From Blastobasis lacticolella (Eukaryota; Arthropoda; Insecta; Lepidoptera; Blastobasidae), in assembly GCA_905147135.1 (NCBI GenBank), contig LR990056.1, positions 14,518,001 to 14,582,000 of the forward strand: a stretch of 64,000 nucleotides of DNA, in the 5' to 3' direction. Numbering within the stretch: the first letter of the stretch is position 1; every line of letters starts with the position of its first letter. Made by a program: the position numbers and the translations under genes. Of this stretch, positions 32,831 through 45,192 are shown piece after piece. Below the pieces are notes generated by a model that saw only the letters and a program-made list of their open reading frames with translations, searched no databases and was not told the origin of the DNA.

Positions 32831-32930
32831 TTAACTTGGAACAGGCTTACATCTGGCAAAAGATGGTTAAAAATTTGAAGTTTGCCATTTTTAAGTATCT
32901 TTTGCCAGATGTGGTCTGTTCCAAGTTGAA
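32831..32930. repeat. 100 bp hairpin element
   Basis: The arms 'aacttggaacaggcttacat' plus 'ctggcaaaagat' and their near-perfect inverse are separated by ~35 bp. Probably a miniature fold-back transposon. Confidence 0.65.
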
Positions 32931-32999
32931 TTGTAGCGAATTTTATAATTTTAGAGGCTTAGGATTCATTCATATCTCGGTGTCATCGACATAATCATC

Positions 33000-33125
33000 A
33001 TCTTCGTATAACCGCTACGTATAATTCTGACTCCTGCTAAAGTCCGTTTCCCTTCACTACCTCCTCAATGTTCATTCTCGTATCGCAATGCGTAAGATCC
33101 GATTCAGAAATGTCAATCCACCGCT
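33000..33125 (-). pseudogene. Short RTE 3'-end remnant
   Basis: The minus-strand 'ggattgacatttctgaatcg' and following words match the C-terminal RTE segment at 46590-46660. Only ~120 bp remain. Confidence 0.4.
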
Positions 33126-33899
33126 TTTAAAATCTCCCACGGGACCATTTTACAAATTCAGTTCCATTTATGAATTTTCGACTAGTTTAGACCCATTTTA
33201 TTTCATGATCATGACAAAAAAGTAATGAGTAAGAGGAGGTTATCCACGAACATAAACACTCTTTGACAAGCAGTATTTAAGGGAAGATTTACCCAAATCT
33301 GGCGCCCGATATGAGACTCATACTATACGGCACCCGCGGCCTGTCCGCTATCGTCCGCAGCACCAGCTGTGTCTGCCGTCCACGCACCGAAGCTGTGGTA
33401 ACGTCACCATACGAAAAGTTTAAATCAGGGACTATCTGTGTTGATACTGTCTTGAGACACAGTCGAAGACCAAGAAGTCCAAATCTCCGGTACGCGAAAC
33501 TTCGACGACAGCACTCTACCCCTCCCGCCTGCACTACACCGCAGGTGCGCTAAGAAGTACTCGGACAAGGTTCCAGTCCCTACAATGGAGCCACACACGT
33601 ACATTTAATTCGTTTGTGGTGTTGGTTTCGATGAAGTACTTAGAAATCTTTACCAAAGGAACAGTTTAGGCCGGAAGGTGTAGTTTACCGGCGATTCTGG
33701 GGACGACCTCGGGTCTCTCGGCTACCGACGCAATACACCGCCAACAGGACTTATAATATCTGGAACGCGCACCGGCTCAATGTTGCTACACCCGCAGCCC
33801 CTGTTTTCCTAAATGTATTTTGTAAAACATGCTAATTTATTTTATGACGTTCATAAGAGTTTTGTAAACCTAAATTGAATATAAGTTATTTGACTTTGA

Positions 33900-35190
33900 A
33901 GTTGAATATCCGGCGCCCAACGAACGACTTATATCTGGCGCCCGATATGGGTCTCATACCTGGCGCCCAACATAGGACTTTATCTGGCGCCCGATATGGG
34001 ACCCATACCTAGCGCCCCACGTAGGACTTATATCTGGCGTCCAACTTAGAACTTATATCTAGCGCTCATCGTAGGACATATACCTAACGCCCAAAGTAGG
34101 ACTTATATATGGCGCCCGATATGACACTCATACCTGGCGCCCAACGTAGGACTTATATTTGGCGCTCAATGTAGGACTTATATCTGGGGCCCCATATGGG
34201 ACTCATACTTGACGTAGGACTTATATCTGGTACCCGATATGGGACTCATACCTGGCGCCCAACGTAAGACTTATGTATGGCGCCCCATATGGGACTCATA
34301 CTTGACGCCCAACGTAGGACTTATATCTAGTACCCGATATGGGACTCATACCTGGCGCCCAACGTAGGACTTATGTATGGCGCCCCATATGGGACTCATA
34401 CCTGACGCTCACCGTAGGACTTATATCTGATACCCGATATGGGACCCATACCTGGCGCCCCACGTAGAACTTATATCTGGCGCCCAAAGTGGGACTTATA
34501 TTTGCCACATGAAATAGATTCGAACCTAGCGCCAGCGTGGAGCAGTTTACTAGCACCCAATTTGTGTCCCGTATCTGGCGCCCTAACTAAATTAATGCTT
34601 CATTATTCACAAGAACTACATCACAATATAAACACAGACACCAAAAAACACAAAAGGTTAAAAACACAAATACACAAAAGGTTAAAAAGTAAAGAAAAGG
34701 GCTTTATTACTCGTATGTTTGGCGTTAAACATGAGGCGACATGTCTGGGCCAAATGTGTGTCCAAAATCTTACGTCCTCAATGGAACTCATGTCTGGCAC
34801 CTAAGATGGGTATGTTATCTGTTACTCAACGTCGGAACGATATCTTTCGCCCAAGGTGGGATCTTCCTATTTAGCGCTTAAAATGAAACTCATATTATTA
34901 GGCACTTAATTTGATGGCCATATTTGGCGCCCAGCGTGGGGCTTATTACTCGTATATTTGTCGCTAAACGTGGGGTGATATATTTGGCTTACTGTGAGTC
35001 TACATTTCATGTCTACAGTGATACTTATGTCTGGCACCTAACATGGGGTCCATATCTGGCGCCAAACCTGGACCTTATATAATATTTGGGGTCAACGTGG
35101 GTACCAAATCTGTCCCCATAGTTGGACTCATGTCTGACACCTAACAAGGGGTCCATATCATGCGCGCATCTTGGGGCCGATATTTAATTT
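33900..35190. repeat. Tandem array of ~25 bp units resembling a tRNA-Lys primer-binding site
   Basis: From 33903 to 34590 about 28 units run head to tail. Two subtypes tend to alternate: ctggcgcccgatatgggact and ctggcgcccaacgtaggact, each followed by catac or tatat, giving a ~50 bp higher-order period. From 34590 to about 35170 the units become sparse and diverged. A single outlying unit is at 33298. The conserved core tggcgcccaacgt(a/g)gg is close to the retroelement primer-binding site complementary to the 3' end of tRNA-Lys. There is no coding capacity. Confidence 0.85.
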
Positions 35191-35474
35191 TTTACTTTGA
35201 AGAACAAAATGGCAGTTTATTAATGGAGCGGTTTACTACCTATACTTAAAATCACATCAACAGCCCATAACCGTCTTTTGCTAGTCTTCAACCTTCTCCA
35301 CATTAGCTAGGCATAGCTACTCAGTATGATATGATATAATTTTACTTAACACGACGGGTCTTCTTAACTAAAAATAAGACACATCTTTCAAAGTTTTTGT
35401 GCTTTATTTCATTTACAGATATTCTTCTTATCTAATTTCTTTCCGAGTTCGATGAAATAGCAATAACGTAGTTT

Positions 35475-38400
35475 TCACCAGTTGTCTGTCGATTGATACT
35501 GCACGATAATCACCAGGTATGTGGTGACTCCTCCCAACAGCTGACAACAATAGTTTTCCATTGCAGACATCGGTTAAAGGTCAATGAATTACTAATAGAT
35601 AACCTACGTTCAACAGTGGATTGTGATAAATTGATGATGGTGATCATGGTACACGAAATTATAGTCATGATTGGTATAACAAATCACAGCATAAACATGA
35701 ATTTAAATAATCAATGAGTAGATACTCTTCAGTGTAAATAACTGTGCGACGATTATTTTTGTACATTAGGGCAATGCACGATAAAGATTCAAATTTAAAG
35801 CTTGGAATGGTTTTTGCATACTAGCATTACGCCCGGGGCTCTGCCGAGGTGAGAGGGGTTGTCTTATTCCCGACCCTATTCCAGCTATTTGCCAAAATTC
35901 ATCCAAGTCCGGTCATTCGTTTAGAAGTGAAATGTAATATTAGCTAAGAATATTAGTATAGATTATGCTTAGTCCTACAAAACTGTATTAGTGAATTAGT
36001 GCTATGAATGGGTTATCAATTAGCGGGTCTACGAGAAATAAGTTTCCCATATGATGCACAAACTAGTGGATCCATGAGAAAACGGGGCTCACATTTATAA
36101 TATCAGTAGTATAAATATTTTGTTGTAGAATTTTGATAAGTATACCGTAGCAATGAGCGGTCTTGTGAGATTGCACATTCCGAGCGGCGCATACGCCACC
36201 TTGTTCAGCTCCACCTGTCGGCAAAAATGACGCAACTCCGTCTCCAAAGGCGCGGCTAACGGCTCCCGTACTGTACTCGATACGCGACTCATCAGCTGAC
36301 CAAGCAAAACTTGGGTTATATTAATCTGAAATTAGTGAACGCAATGAAATAAAAATACCTACTGCGCAATGTATCCTAAAATCTAAGTTCAGACTGAGAC
36401 TGACTGACTGATAATTTATAGCAGTATTAGTTGAATTTCACATTCAATGTGTTTCTTATATAATTCAAGACGTCTATACACAGTGTACGCAGCGTGATTG
36501 ATACGGCAACTCGTGATTTTGGGTATTGTTTGTTCACCAAATGAGACAATTCAGTCTGGACGGCTCATAAGTACTATGTTCTTCGTCACACACTAAGATA
36601 ACTTGTGAAAAACATTGTACAAAAACTAAAACCTGGATGAGTTGCAGTCCCATACTTCGACGACAAACTCTTACGTTCGAGAAACTTCTTGCGCAACCTT
36701 TTTATAAACCGATCTTCCTACAGTGGTGCTCCCAAGGAGCTGATATGACATTGAGGCTTTAATTGGGGCCTTTCTCAAAGGCCCTTTAGTGTTGTGAATA
36801 TCCACGAGCGTCAATGAACCCTTTATCATCACAGTCCATAATAGTCTACAGCAGGACTTAGGTCCTCTCCCATAAGACGGGAGGTATTGCCATAACCTCC
36901 AAGCTTGGCACGCGGGTTGGAGATCGCAATGTTACAAATACTCGTATAAATACGGATAACGCTGCTGCCCATTTTCCAACCCACGGAGACCTTAGATCTT
37001 TTACCTCGAAAACATTAGTCGTTTTGTACAACACCCACGAGTGTAAGGGGTGAGTGATATTCTACTCTGCCGGTATTTCTAATGCCACACGGCCACCGGA
37101 CACCATACCGCCCTTACCATCAGGTAAATTAGTATCACTGTGACTTCATTTCCGTCATATAAGAGCGGTTATAAGTGGGTGCTATTAGCAAGGGTAGAAA
37201 GATGGAATACAATACGCAAGACCAATCACAACAGAAACCACAAAAGAAAGAAACAAATATCACATTAATAGAGAATATGACCCAACAGATTTCACGTACC
37301 TCTGCTTCAGTTCTGTGGCCAGGCTCGACGATTGCTAAGAGTTTAATAATGTGGTAGATACACCAACCAAATTGTAAAGACATAGCGAATTTCCCCATCT
37401 TCGGGCTAACTGTAAAGTGAAAGTTTATGCCCAATCGAGGCAATTATAACATTTATGTTATACAGTATTAAAAATTTCAAACAAATAAAATTCAGCCATG
37501 GTAGCAAAATCTTTTTCGAGAAAATCCGGTGAGGACTCTGTCAACCTATTACCTTATCTATGAATATTGGCAATCAATAATACTTGCTTGCTGTGTACCG
37601 AATTAAAGGGTTTCTAAGGTTATCTGCGTATAATCACATATGTGGTATATCTACCACTTTGGTGCTGGACTGATATGTCCATTGCACTGCGTTACACTTC
37701 GTAGCTGATGCAAGAATGGTCAATAAAATGTGCTTGGTATTGAATTAATTACACAGAACACAGGTAAACTACTTACTTAGTTTAGGCATCTAGTTATTGA
37801 ATAAAATTGCATGTATCTACTTAATTAACTTAGCTTAAATAACTAAAGGGTTTATTGGTAAGAACTATAGATTAGTGTGTTATCATTTCTTCGCGGACGC
37901 TGTGTAGGCGATTTGTATCTAAGCGAAGACATATAAACGGCAAGTTAGACCTAAGAACTTACGCAAGTAAGCGATGAAGTAGTATGGGGTAACGATCATA
38001 TGAATAAGGTAAGACCCCAGTAGCAATAGTACCACGAGTCCGTTCGCGTGATTGATCCGTCTCACGATGTCACACACGGCAGTATATGTGAGTGCGAGAC
38101 GGTGTAAGGTTTCAGTTGTCGTCTTCGTTTGAGCTAAAGATACCGTATCTGGAAATAGCAAGGCCGTAGTTTTGTCAAATCTATACATCATCATCACCAT
38201 CACAGCCCATAAACAGTCTACTGTAGGACTAAGGGCCTCTCCCACGAAAGGGGAGGATATTACCGTAATCTCCACGCTTGGCAGGCGGGTTGGAGATCGC
38301 AGTATTATAATTATAACAATGGAAAACGCTGCTGCCCATTTTCCAGCCTACGGAGACTTAGATTTATTCCTCTAAACATTAGTCGCCTTGTACGATACCC

Positions 38401-41400
38401 ACGAGTGTGAGGGGTTGGTGCTATTCTACTCTGCCGGACACCACACGGCCAATAAGTACGTATTAATCGCAAAATACGACATATTTTAGAATAGGAAAGC
38501 AAATCAGGTGGCTTATATCAATTAAGGACTAAGCATCACCACGTCAGGACATGATGACCAGTAGACTAATTACGCAACTCTGTTGCTAACAATTATCTGA
38601 TTTCAATTATTGAAATTGTTACTATAGCGATAACATATGATCTATACATAGTATAAAACAAAGTCGCTTCACGCCGTCCGTCCCGATGTATGTACGCTTA
38701 GATATTTTAAACTGCGCAACGGATTTTAATGCGGTTTTCAACAATAGATAGAGTGATTTATGAGGAAGGTTAATAAGTAAGAAAAAAAAGTAGGTAGGGG
38801 TAAAGTAGGTGTACGGAAACGAAGGCGCGCCGGGTCCACTAGTAAACTATTTAAATAATCTAATACACTATAGCACAAGTTTAAAGCATAAAAATGGGTA
38901 CCATATTTTATTCCTGTCACTTATATAAGGCACTATATTTTTTATTATAAAATAACAAAGATTTATTATTCATTTAATTAAATAAGCATGTCGAAAGCTT
39001 GTCAAGTTTATGGACACCAAAAGGGATTTGTTATGATGTATAATAGTTACAACAGCTATTCAAGGCGCTGACTAGTGTTTTCTATTACCTATCTAACTAA
39101 ATGGAGGTTCAACAGACTTACTTTTCTCTGTGGATGATACAGTGATTAGTGTCACATTAGTTGTTCCAATAGGAATTTTTACAGGCACTTCTTCGTAAGC
39201 GGGAGCGGGCATGTCCTTAAGGCCCAGTATCGCTATAAGGAGAAATGTAATCAGTCTCGGCCGTAGAGAGTCTGGGCTGGCACGTAAAACACATTCGTAA
39301 GATTACGGTTGCGTGAGTAGAGACATAACAAAATTGAACTAATTAATTATATAAATAATAAAAGAAATATACTGTTCTTAAATTAGACTCTGTTGATATG
39401 GGTATGAGTAGATGCAGGACACGCGTGCCAGCTTTAGTTAACTGACTACTATATACTCTGTTCCGGAGCCTTATAAAAAAGGGTGATCTGATCCTGATCT
39501 GATGCAAAGAGGTAACTGTCACCTATAACGTCTACAATTAATGCACTTGAGAAAAGTAAAGGACTACAGATGTGTTCAAACTATGTTTTAACGTTGCATA
39601 CATGCATTGTTGCTTAGAGTACAATCAGATAATGGCTCCACCTAGCCAGGTTGAGCTCAGGCTTATTGGTGATAGGTTTGAGAGAGTTGTTTTTGAAATG
39701 GCTCTTTGTTCCCATCACAATTTTGTGAATAAAGAAATAAAGGATGAAGTGCGATGTGGGAACTGTTATGAAGATGGAGGTGACAGGTATGATCAATAGA
39801 AGTAATTATTAAAGTAAACAAATTTGTGATTTACCGCTGGAGTCAATGCTGAAGAGTAACTCGGTGAGGGCCTGGTTGATCGTCCTAAGGGCAGTATGGG
39901 CTAATAGCGCAGTGAATACGAACTGCATTTCCAGAGTCACCGTTATATATGTCTGGACGTAGTACATGGAGTTCATGCATACTACCGATACTAGAATGGA
40001 AATTGAAATTGGTGAATATCTAGTTTAAAAGGTGGACAACGCATTAGTCCCCTGAACTTCTCTGGTCACTGCTGAACTGCTGACATGGGATCATGAGCTG
40101 CGATAGAGGTGGGTAATAGTGACATGCTAGGTATTGTTTTTGTTGATAGGCAGCCCTGACCACTTTCCATCAGATGGTTTGCCTTTTTTTTCTATCAAAT
40201 GACAAAAAAATCACCGCGAACGGATTTTTGGCGTGGAGACAGTTTAGACCCTGAACGCAGATAAATACACAGGCCAAAGCTAGTATGAAATAGTTGACAC
40301 AATTATACAGTTCTCAACTAAATACCTGGTTGTGAACTGTGTAATAAATCCACATGGATAATGCAGAGATGGATACCTAAGTTATCTCTGAGGGGATAGC
40401 TACAGGGAGGTTCTAACTGTGTAGGAAGACATATTGATGTTGGTATTATTGTACGGAATAATATACAGTGTGTAACATAATATATGTATGAAGCCGTGAA
40501 CTGGATGGAGTGCTAAACGTATGAAATCGATAGGCACACTTATTTCTGTCGTACGTGGAATAATTGTACCTATCGTTTTAATACATTAAGCACTCCATCC
40601 AGTTCACGGTTTCATACACATATTATGTAACACCCTGTATAGGTATCTATAGTCAGGAAAGGTTATAGAGGTGACTTACTTTCTCTGTCTTGAGTAAGAG
40701 CTTCATGCACGAACGTGTATATGTCGCTTCCTCCCAAAAACAACATCATTATTAGGAAACCGATGACGCAACTCCGTCCCCTGCTCTCTTTGTGGTACGG
40801 TAGACGGTTGTTATGCAACTTTGTCAATATCTGAAACATTATTAATGAAGATGATGATGTAAATTACCTTATAGTATTAACGTGATGATGTTGTATTAAT
40901 ATCTTCCTGGTTTAGGAATTTTAGAAGTTACTTCAACTTATACCTACCCGTACTCAGTTCTGTTACTGAGGTTTGAGATCTTACAGTGCGCGTGAACGCA
41001 CAGGGTTCCGACTGATAATACGTAAGTGGCGATCGGCACTATGCGTCCGTCAAAATTAACGAAATTGATAAATCTAAGAGTCGTATTGAACGCAGTGCGT
41101 TCACTTAGCAGATGAGCCTTTAGGAACGTTAGTAACGCTACTTTAATTTGATAAGTTTCGTGAAAACTACAGACGACCTGAGTGGTTCAGTTTGTTAATA
41201 TGCCGGTCGGCCGCACGCAGAAGTCCCGGGATCGATTCCCGGCCGAGCAGAAACTTAAAAGATGAATTTTAATTTCTGTTACGGGTCTGAGTGTAGTATG
41301 GTATCTAACACCCTTAACATAAGCTTAGTTTACTTTGGCACTAGATGGCACTGTGTAATTTGTCCAAGCATGTTTAAGCATATTTAAAAGTGGTGTTTTT

Positions 41401-44400
41401 AAATACGGGTGCTATCCACTCACCATGTTGATATGATAAATGCAAGGTATGATCAACTCCATTCTCTTGCGGCTCCCGCATATGCCAAAATTGGTGATCA
41501 GCAGCACTATGATGATGTCCACAATCCATACAATGCTAGACATCTGGGTGTGTACGCGAACAGCCCTCTCAGGTGGCAAGTTGAAGTCTATAGCCAGTCC
41601 TGCCAGCGTTATTGTGGCTGGAAGAATATTTAAAAGTTATATTTGGATTTTACTATCAATTTCTACTGTTGTGTCGGTCTTTGGAGGACTGTATTGAGGA
41701 GAGGGAGGGGGGAAGTCAACCTAACTAAAAGAAAACTAGTCTTGGTCTCAGAAATAGACGAAAGGTGAGACCCATCTAGACGGACTCCTCAGACATGAAG
41801 TCCATGAATGCGTTTGGACTTTTGGAGAACCGATGCATATTTTAAATATTTTTTTTTATTATTAGCGACTTTTAAAAGTTATCATCGTCATCAGTGATCG
41901 GAATAGGCTGAATATACTTAACTAAACTTTGAACAACGGAGTCAAGAAGTGGAGACTTCCTTATGAAAATATTTTTATGGCATCACTTAAATACATTAAA
42001 TAATCATTTATTTCAGAATTTACAATTCCATATGTTTTTAGATTTTTCAATTCCATATCTATTTAAATTCATTACCAAAAATATAAAAATAATAACAATG
42101 TCAAATTCCATACTTATGTCAATTAACTAAAAATATAAATGTCAAACAATTTCATAAAATCATAAATTTAACATTAAAATATTAGTACTATACATAATAA
42201 AAAAATTCATTTAACCTTTGTTCTAATTTAACACAATCTTTGAGTAGTACAAAAGTACAAAAAAAAATAAAAGAAAAAAAAATTATTTCTCTATAAATAA
42301 GCTTTATCTACACTCATAGCGTAATGTTCCAATTACATATTCGGAAACAGTCGTTTAAGGATACTTTTTTCACGCCAGTCTATAAAATTAAAAAAAAAAT
42401 ACTTTATGATACAGCATTTCCAATGCTATTTTCATTACAGCTGTAACGTAAAATAACTTTTTAATCATTATACAACACTTATATTATTTAAATTTTTGTC
42501 GGGCGCCGGCACACGGCGAAATGTAGGCTGAATACCTAAATATCTTTAACAAATTCTATAATTCTTATTTTCTTGTTTATATTTGTGTGTAATTATTTTC
42601 CCGCTAAACAGATATTTTACAGCTATTTTGGAATTTATGTAATTTGTGTTTGTTAATATTTTTTCTTATTTGATGCAAATAAATAGATAAATGTGAAAGT
42701 AGTGTAATTTCCCGCCGCTTGATATCCGCGACGCGTAGATATAACAGAATTGACTCACAGCTTACTTCCAGCAAATGTTAAATTAGGGACGAAAAACATG
42801 CAAATATGAGTGTAGATAAAGAAGTGTATGCAACTGCATTTAATTAGGTATTAAAACATGAGTGTCAAACCATTATCATACGAGGCTACGCCTCGTATGA
42901 TAAACAGACACTCATGTTTAAATACCCCCTTTTGAATGCCAGTTGCATAAACTACTATTCAATATATATAAAAATAAGAGTAAAATAAATAAATAATATA
43001 TAAATAAAATAAATAATAACTAATTAAATATATTCTTAGTTGTAATCAGTTGTCCTTTGGTGCAAAGACATTATGATAATTATTATTATAATATTTTACG
43101 GCTATTCCGCTTAGCAGATAATATCCACTTATATGCCGAATATGGTCTTTCCACATCTACAGAGGTGCAAATTTGTATAAAACTTCGTGACCCGTTTCTA
43201 AGTAATATTAAATAAGTAATATTTTGTAATCTTGGATCAGGTAGATAATTTTTTTGATTCACATTGTTACGTTGTTTTTTTATTAAAAGTGGTGTCACAG
43301 AAGGGTTCCTTAAAAAAAATTTGCTATTACAAAGTCTCCACTTTTAGACTATGTTCCTCAAAGTTTACGTAAATATATTCAGCCTATTCCAATGAGTAAT
43401 CATGTGAGGGCCCTCCTCCACTTAGTCCACTTCGCTCGGTCTTCGGCAAGTTTAAAAAATGTCTTATGTCCATTTCCTTTTTCACCTTTACATTGATTTC
43501 CCCAAATAAAACTGGCTATCCAAACTACCTAGGTGAATGTCAAACTCATAAGAAACTTACTTATGGTAAGAGCTAGAAAGTATCCATAAGCACATTTAGT
43601 AGGTGAGATGCTGATCATTGTTTGGTCTTCAACTTTCCTGAACTTCAACGGAGCCAAGCCCAGGAAGCTACAGACTCTGAGCACCAACTCTAACGCGCCC
43701 CATACTGCGCATTCCGCCTCTCCAGAAGTTTTCATGATCTTCGTTGCACTTGAGTACAGGAATCCTGTAAGCCAACATGTTAAGGGGGTCCATTCTTTCA
43801 TTTCGTATGAGTGTTTAGTAATTGAAGGTTTATATTCTTAGTAAATGTATACTAAGGTGCGAACGGCCTTCTATAGCTTAATGATATAAATTGAAGCAAT
43901 TAAATCGAAAAAACCATAATTCGCCGCTAGATGGCGTTGTCATGTGATTTTGTTATTTTTCATTGCTTTGTTATATATTATTAACATGTAGAAATCCATT
44001 TCACGTTAACGAAAAAGTGGAAAAATAAGGTTACATAAAATTTGTATGAAAAACGTATTTTCTTAAGACCTAACATTAATTAAATAATAAATAAACATTC
44101 AAATACTTAAACAACTGCTGCAATAACATGAAACTAATTAAACTCCTCAATTAAACTGGCTTAAAAACTAAAAAAAAACTAATCCCAAATCAGCATCTGC
44201 AGATTCATTTGACAGAACATGAACTGTGTGTGAATAAGTTGTGCCCAAAATACAAAGTACGTAATCAATCAAAGACTTCTAAGAAATTTTGTCCTGATTA
44301 AAGTTCCTTTAAAATGAAATAAACCTCATAGAAATCGGTCCAGCTGTTAGGGAGATACGTACCTAGCCACAGACTGAAGCATAGCTACTAACACCCGTAT

Positions 44401-44837
44401 TCTCAAACCATACTTGTATAATAGTAGCTTTTCTGCCCCGCCCCTCATCTACCCGCCGCCGAATTTGGTGACGTCAGGGCTTAATCTGCTCATTTTGACC
44501 CAGTATACACCTGTACCAAGTTGGAAACTTCAGTCACAATCTGCAGGGTCTCCATACAATAGGTGGCATTCAATCCCCAGCTACAGAGTTGTACCATGCA
44601 CTTGATTTCCTATCTAACAACGAACCCTATGAGTTACTGCGCAGTGTGGGACCTCCTAGTAACGTTTCAGAATACGGGTGACAGATTCACAAATACACAC
44701 GTCACACTTATAACTCTCCTCTTTTTGAGTGTCTGAAACAAATAAGTGCTCATATCAAAAGACCGAGTCAGTTTGCACTGTGTACCTGAGATGATACCAC
44801 TTATATCTCTCATCATTTTATCGTCACTGACAACCAT
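35475..44837 (-). CDS. Gustatory receptor GR-A, nine-exon gene
   Basis: Paralogue of GR-B with the same exon pattern. Exons are 44837-44786 (candidate), 43764-43561, 41617-41424, 40830-40680, 39990-39835, 38148-37963, 37409-37300, 36325-36146 and 35540-35475. Phases match throughout; 1299 nt gives 432 aa. Motifs include CSFLGLAPLKF, ILTKLHNN, YTAVCDIVRRIN, LLAIVEPGHRTEAE, FCRQVELNKVAYAPLGMC and the terminal [11 protein letters not shown]. Exons 3, 5 and 6 have the same lengths as in GR-B (194, 156, 186 bp). The start is uncertain: an in-frame ATG at 43801 (MKEWTPLTC) would give 427 aa without exon 1, but GR-B has a conserved acceptor at this point. AATAAA is at 35403-35408. Donor GTATAC after exon 8 is weak. 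No inactivating change was seen. Confidence 0.9.
36825..37110 (+). repeat. ~250 bp dispersed repeat
   Basis: It runs from 'catcacagtccataatagtc' to 'tgccacacggcc'. It lies in GR-A intron 7, ending about 190 bp from exon 7. Confidence 0.7.
38185..38460 (+). repeat. ~250 bp dispersed repeat
   Basis: It runs from 'atcatcatcaccatcacagc' to 'gacaccacacggcc'. It begins about 40 bp upstream of GR-A exon 6 on the receptor strand, so it lies against the acceptor region. Confidence 0.75.
39105..39285 (-). other. Exon-like open segment in GR-A intron 5
   Basis: A minus-strand frame reading LRPRLITFLLIAILGLKD and then TTNVTLITVSSTEK ends at a consensus donor (A|GTAAGT) in phase 1, the phase used by the surrounding receptor exons. 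No good acceptor or ATG is visible upstream. It may be a cassette, a relic exon or chance. Confidence 0.25.
40463..40641. mobile_element. Short MITE related to 20273-20794
   Basis: The ends 'tacagtgtgtaacataatat' and 'atattatgtaacaccctgta' are inverted, and 'aagccgtgaactggatggag' pairs with its inverse inside. ~180 bp, in GR-A intron 4, ending about 40 bp from exon 4. Confidence 0.7.
41173..41375 (+). mobile_element. Second tRNA-derived SINE family
   Basis: Head 'gacgacctgagtggttcag', B-box 'gggatcgattcccggc', body as at 5797-6040. It lies in GR-A intron 3, about 50 bp downstream of the exon 3 donor on the receptor strand. Confidence 0.75.
41800..43520. other. AT-rich GR-A intron 2
   Basis: Very AT-rich with long A and T runs (for example 42230-42290), one nested palindrome at 42850-42922, and no exon candidate seen. 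Confidence 0.5.
42850..42922. repeat. Nested palindrome
   Basis: Outer arms aaacatgagtgtc / gacactcatgttt enclose an inner perfect hairpin atcatacgaggc-tac-gcctcgtatgat. Related words (catgcaaatatgagtgtag) flank it. It is probably the centre of a small fold-back element. Confidence 0.65.
44391..44681. mobile_element. MITE with gtattctcaaac-type ends
   Basis: The terminal acacccgtattctcaaac and gtttcagaatacgggtga are inverted, ~290 bp apart. A lone end (acacccgtattcgcaaac) occurs at 56861. It lies between the candidate first exon and exon 2 of GR-A. Confidence 0.65.
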
Positions 44838-45119
44838 TTATGCGATTTCAATGTGCAAAAACTATTGCACTGTAAAAAGGTCTACAACACAATGAAAATA
44901 TCAGAAAATGGTACGTGCTATTGCGTATGGAAATATTGATGTACTTTTCCATATCTACGAAACCCAATCGACCACGCGATGTTTGATTGATTGTTGACAC
45001 TAGACAAATTGCCCCCTTACAACAAAAACCAATTATCTGACATGAATTGTCTGATATGAAATTTTACAATATGCTCGCAAAGTCTAGTAACTGGATAGGT
45101 GACCGTTTCGTACTTTGCT

Positions 45120-45192
45120 AGTCAAACTTCTGCACCACAACGGGCTTGCCACTCGTTACGTGTGCCTTCTAATACCGTTGGCAAAACGAGAT
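45120..45192 (-). repeat. Dispersed repeat shared with 15.35 kb
   Basis: Inverted copy of 'gcacacgtaacgagtggc' with flanks, about 280 bp upstream of the candidate GR-A first exon. Confidence 0.45.

Noticed and set aside
33900..35190. CRISPR array
   Set aside because: Units are contiguous minisatellite repeats without unique spacers, and the DNA is eukaryotic.
33900..35190. A real LTR retrotransposon with its primer-binding site
   Set aside because: No LTR pair, gag or pol was seen beside the array; only the short unit is repeated.
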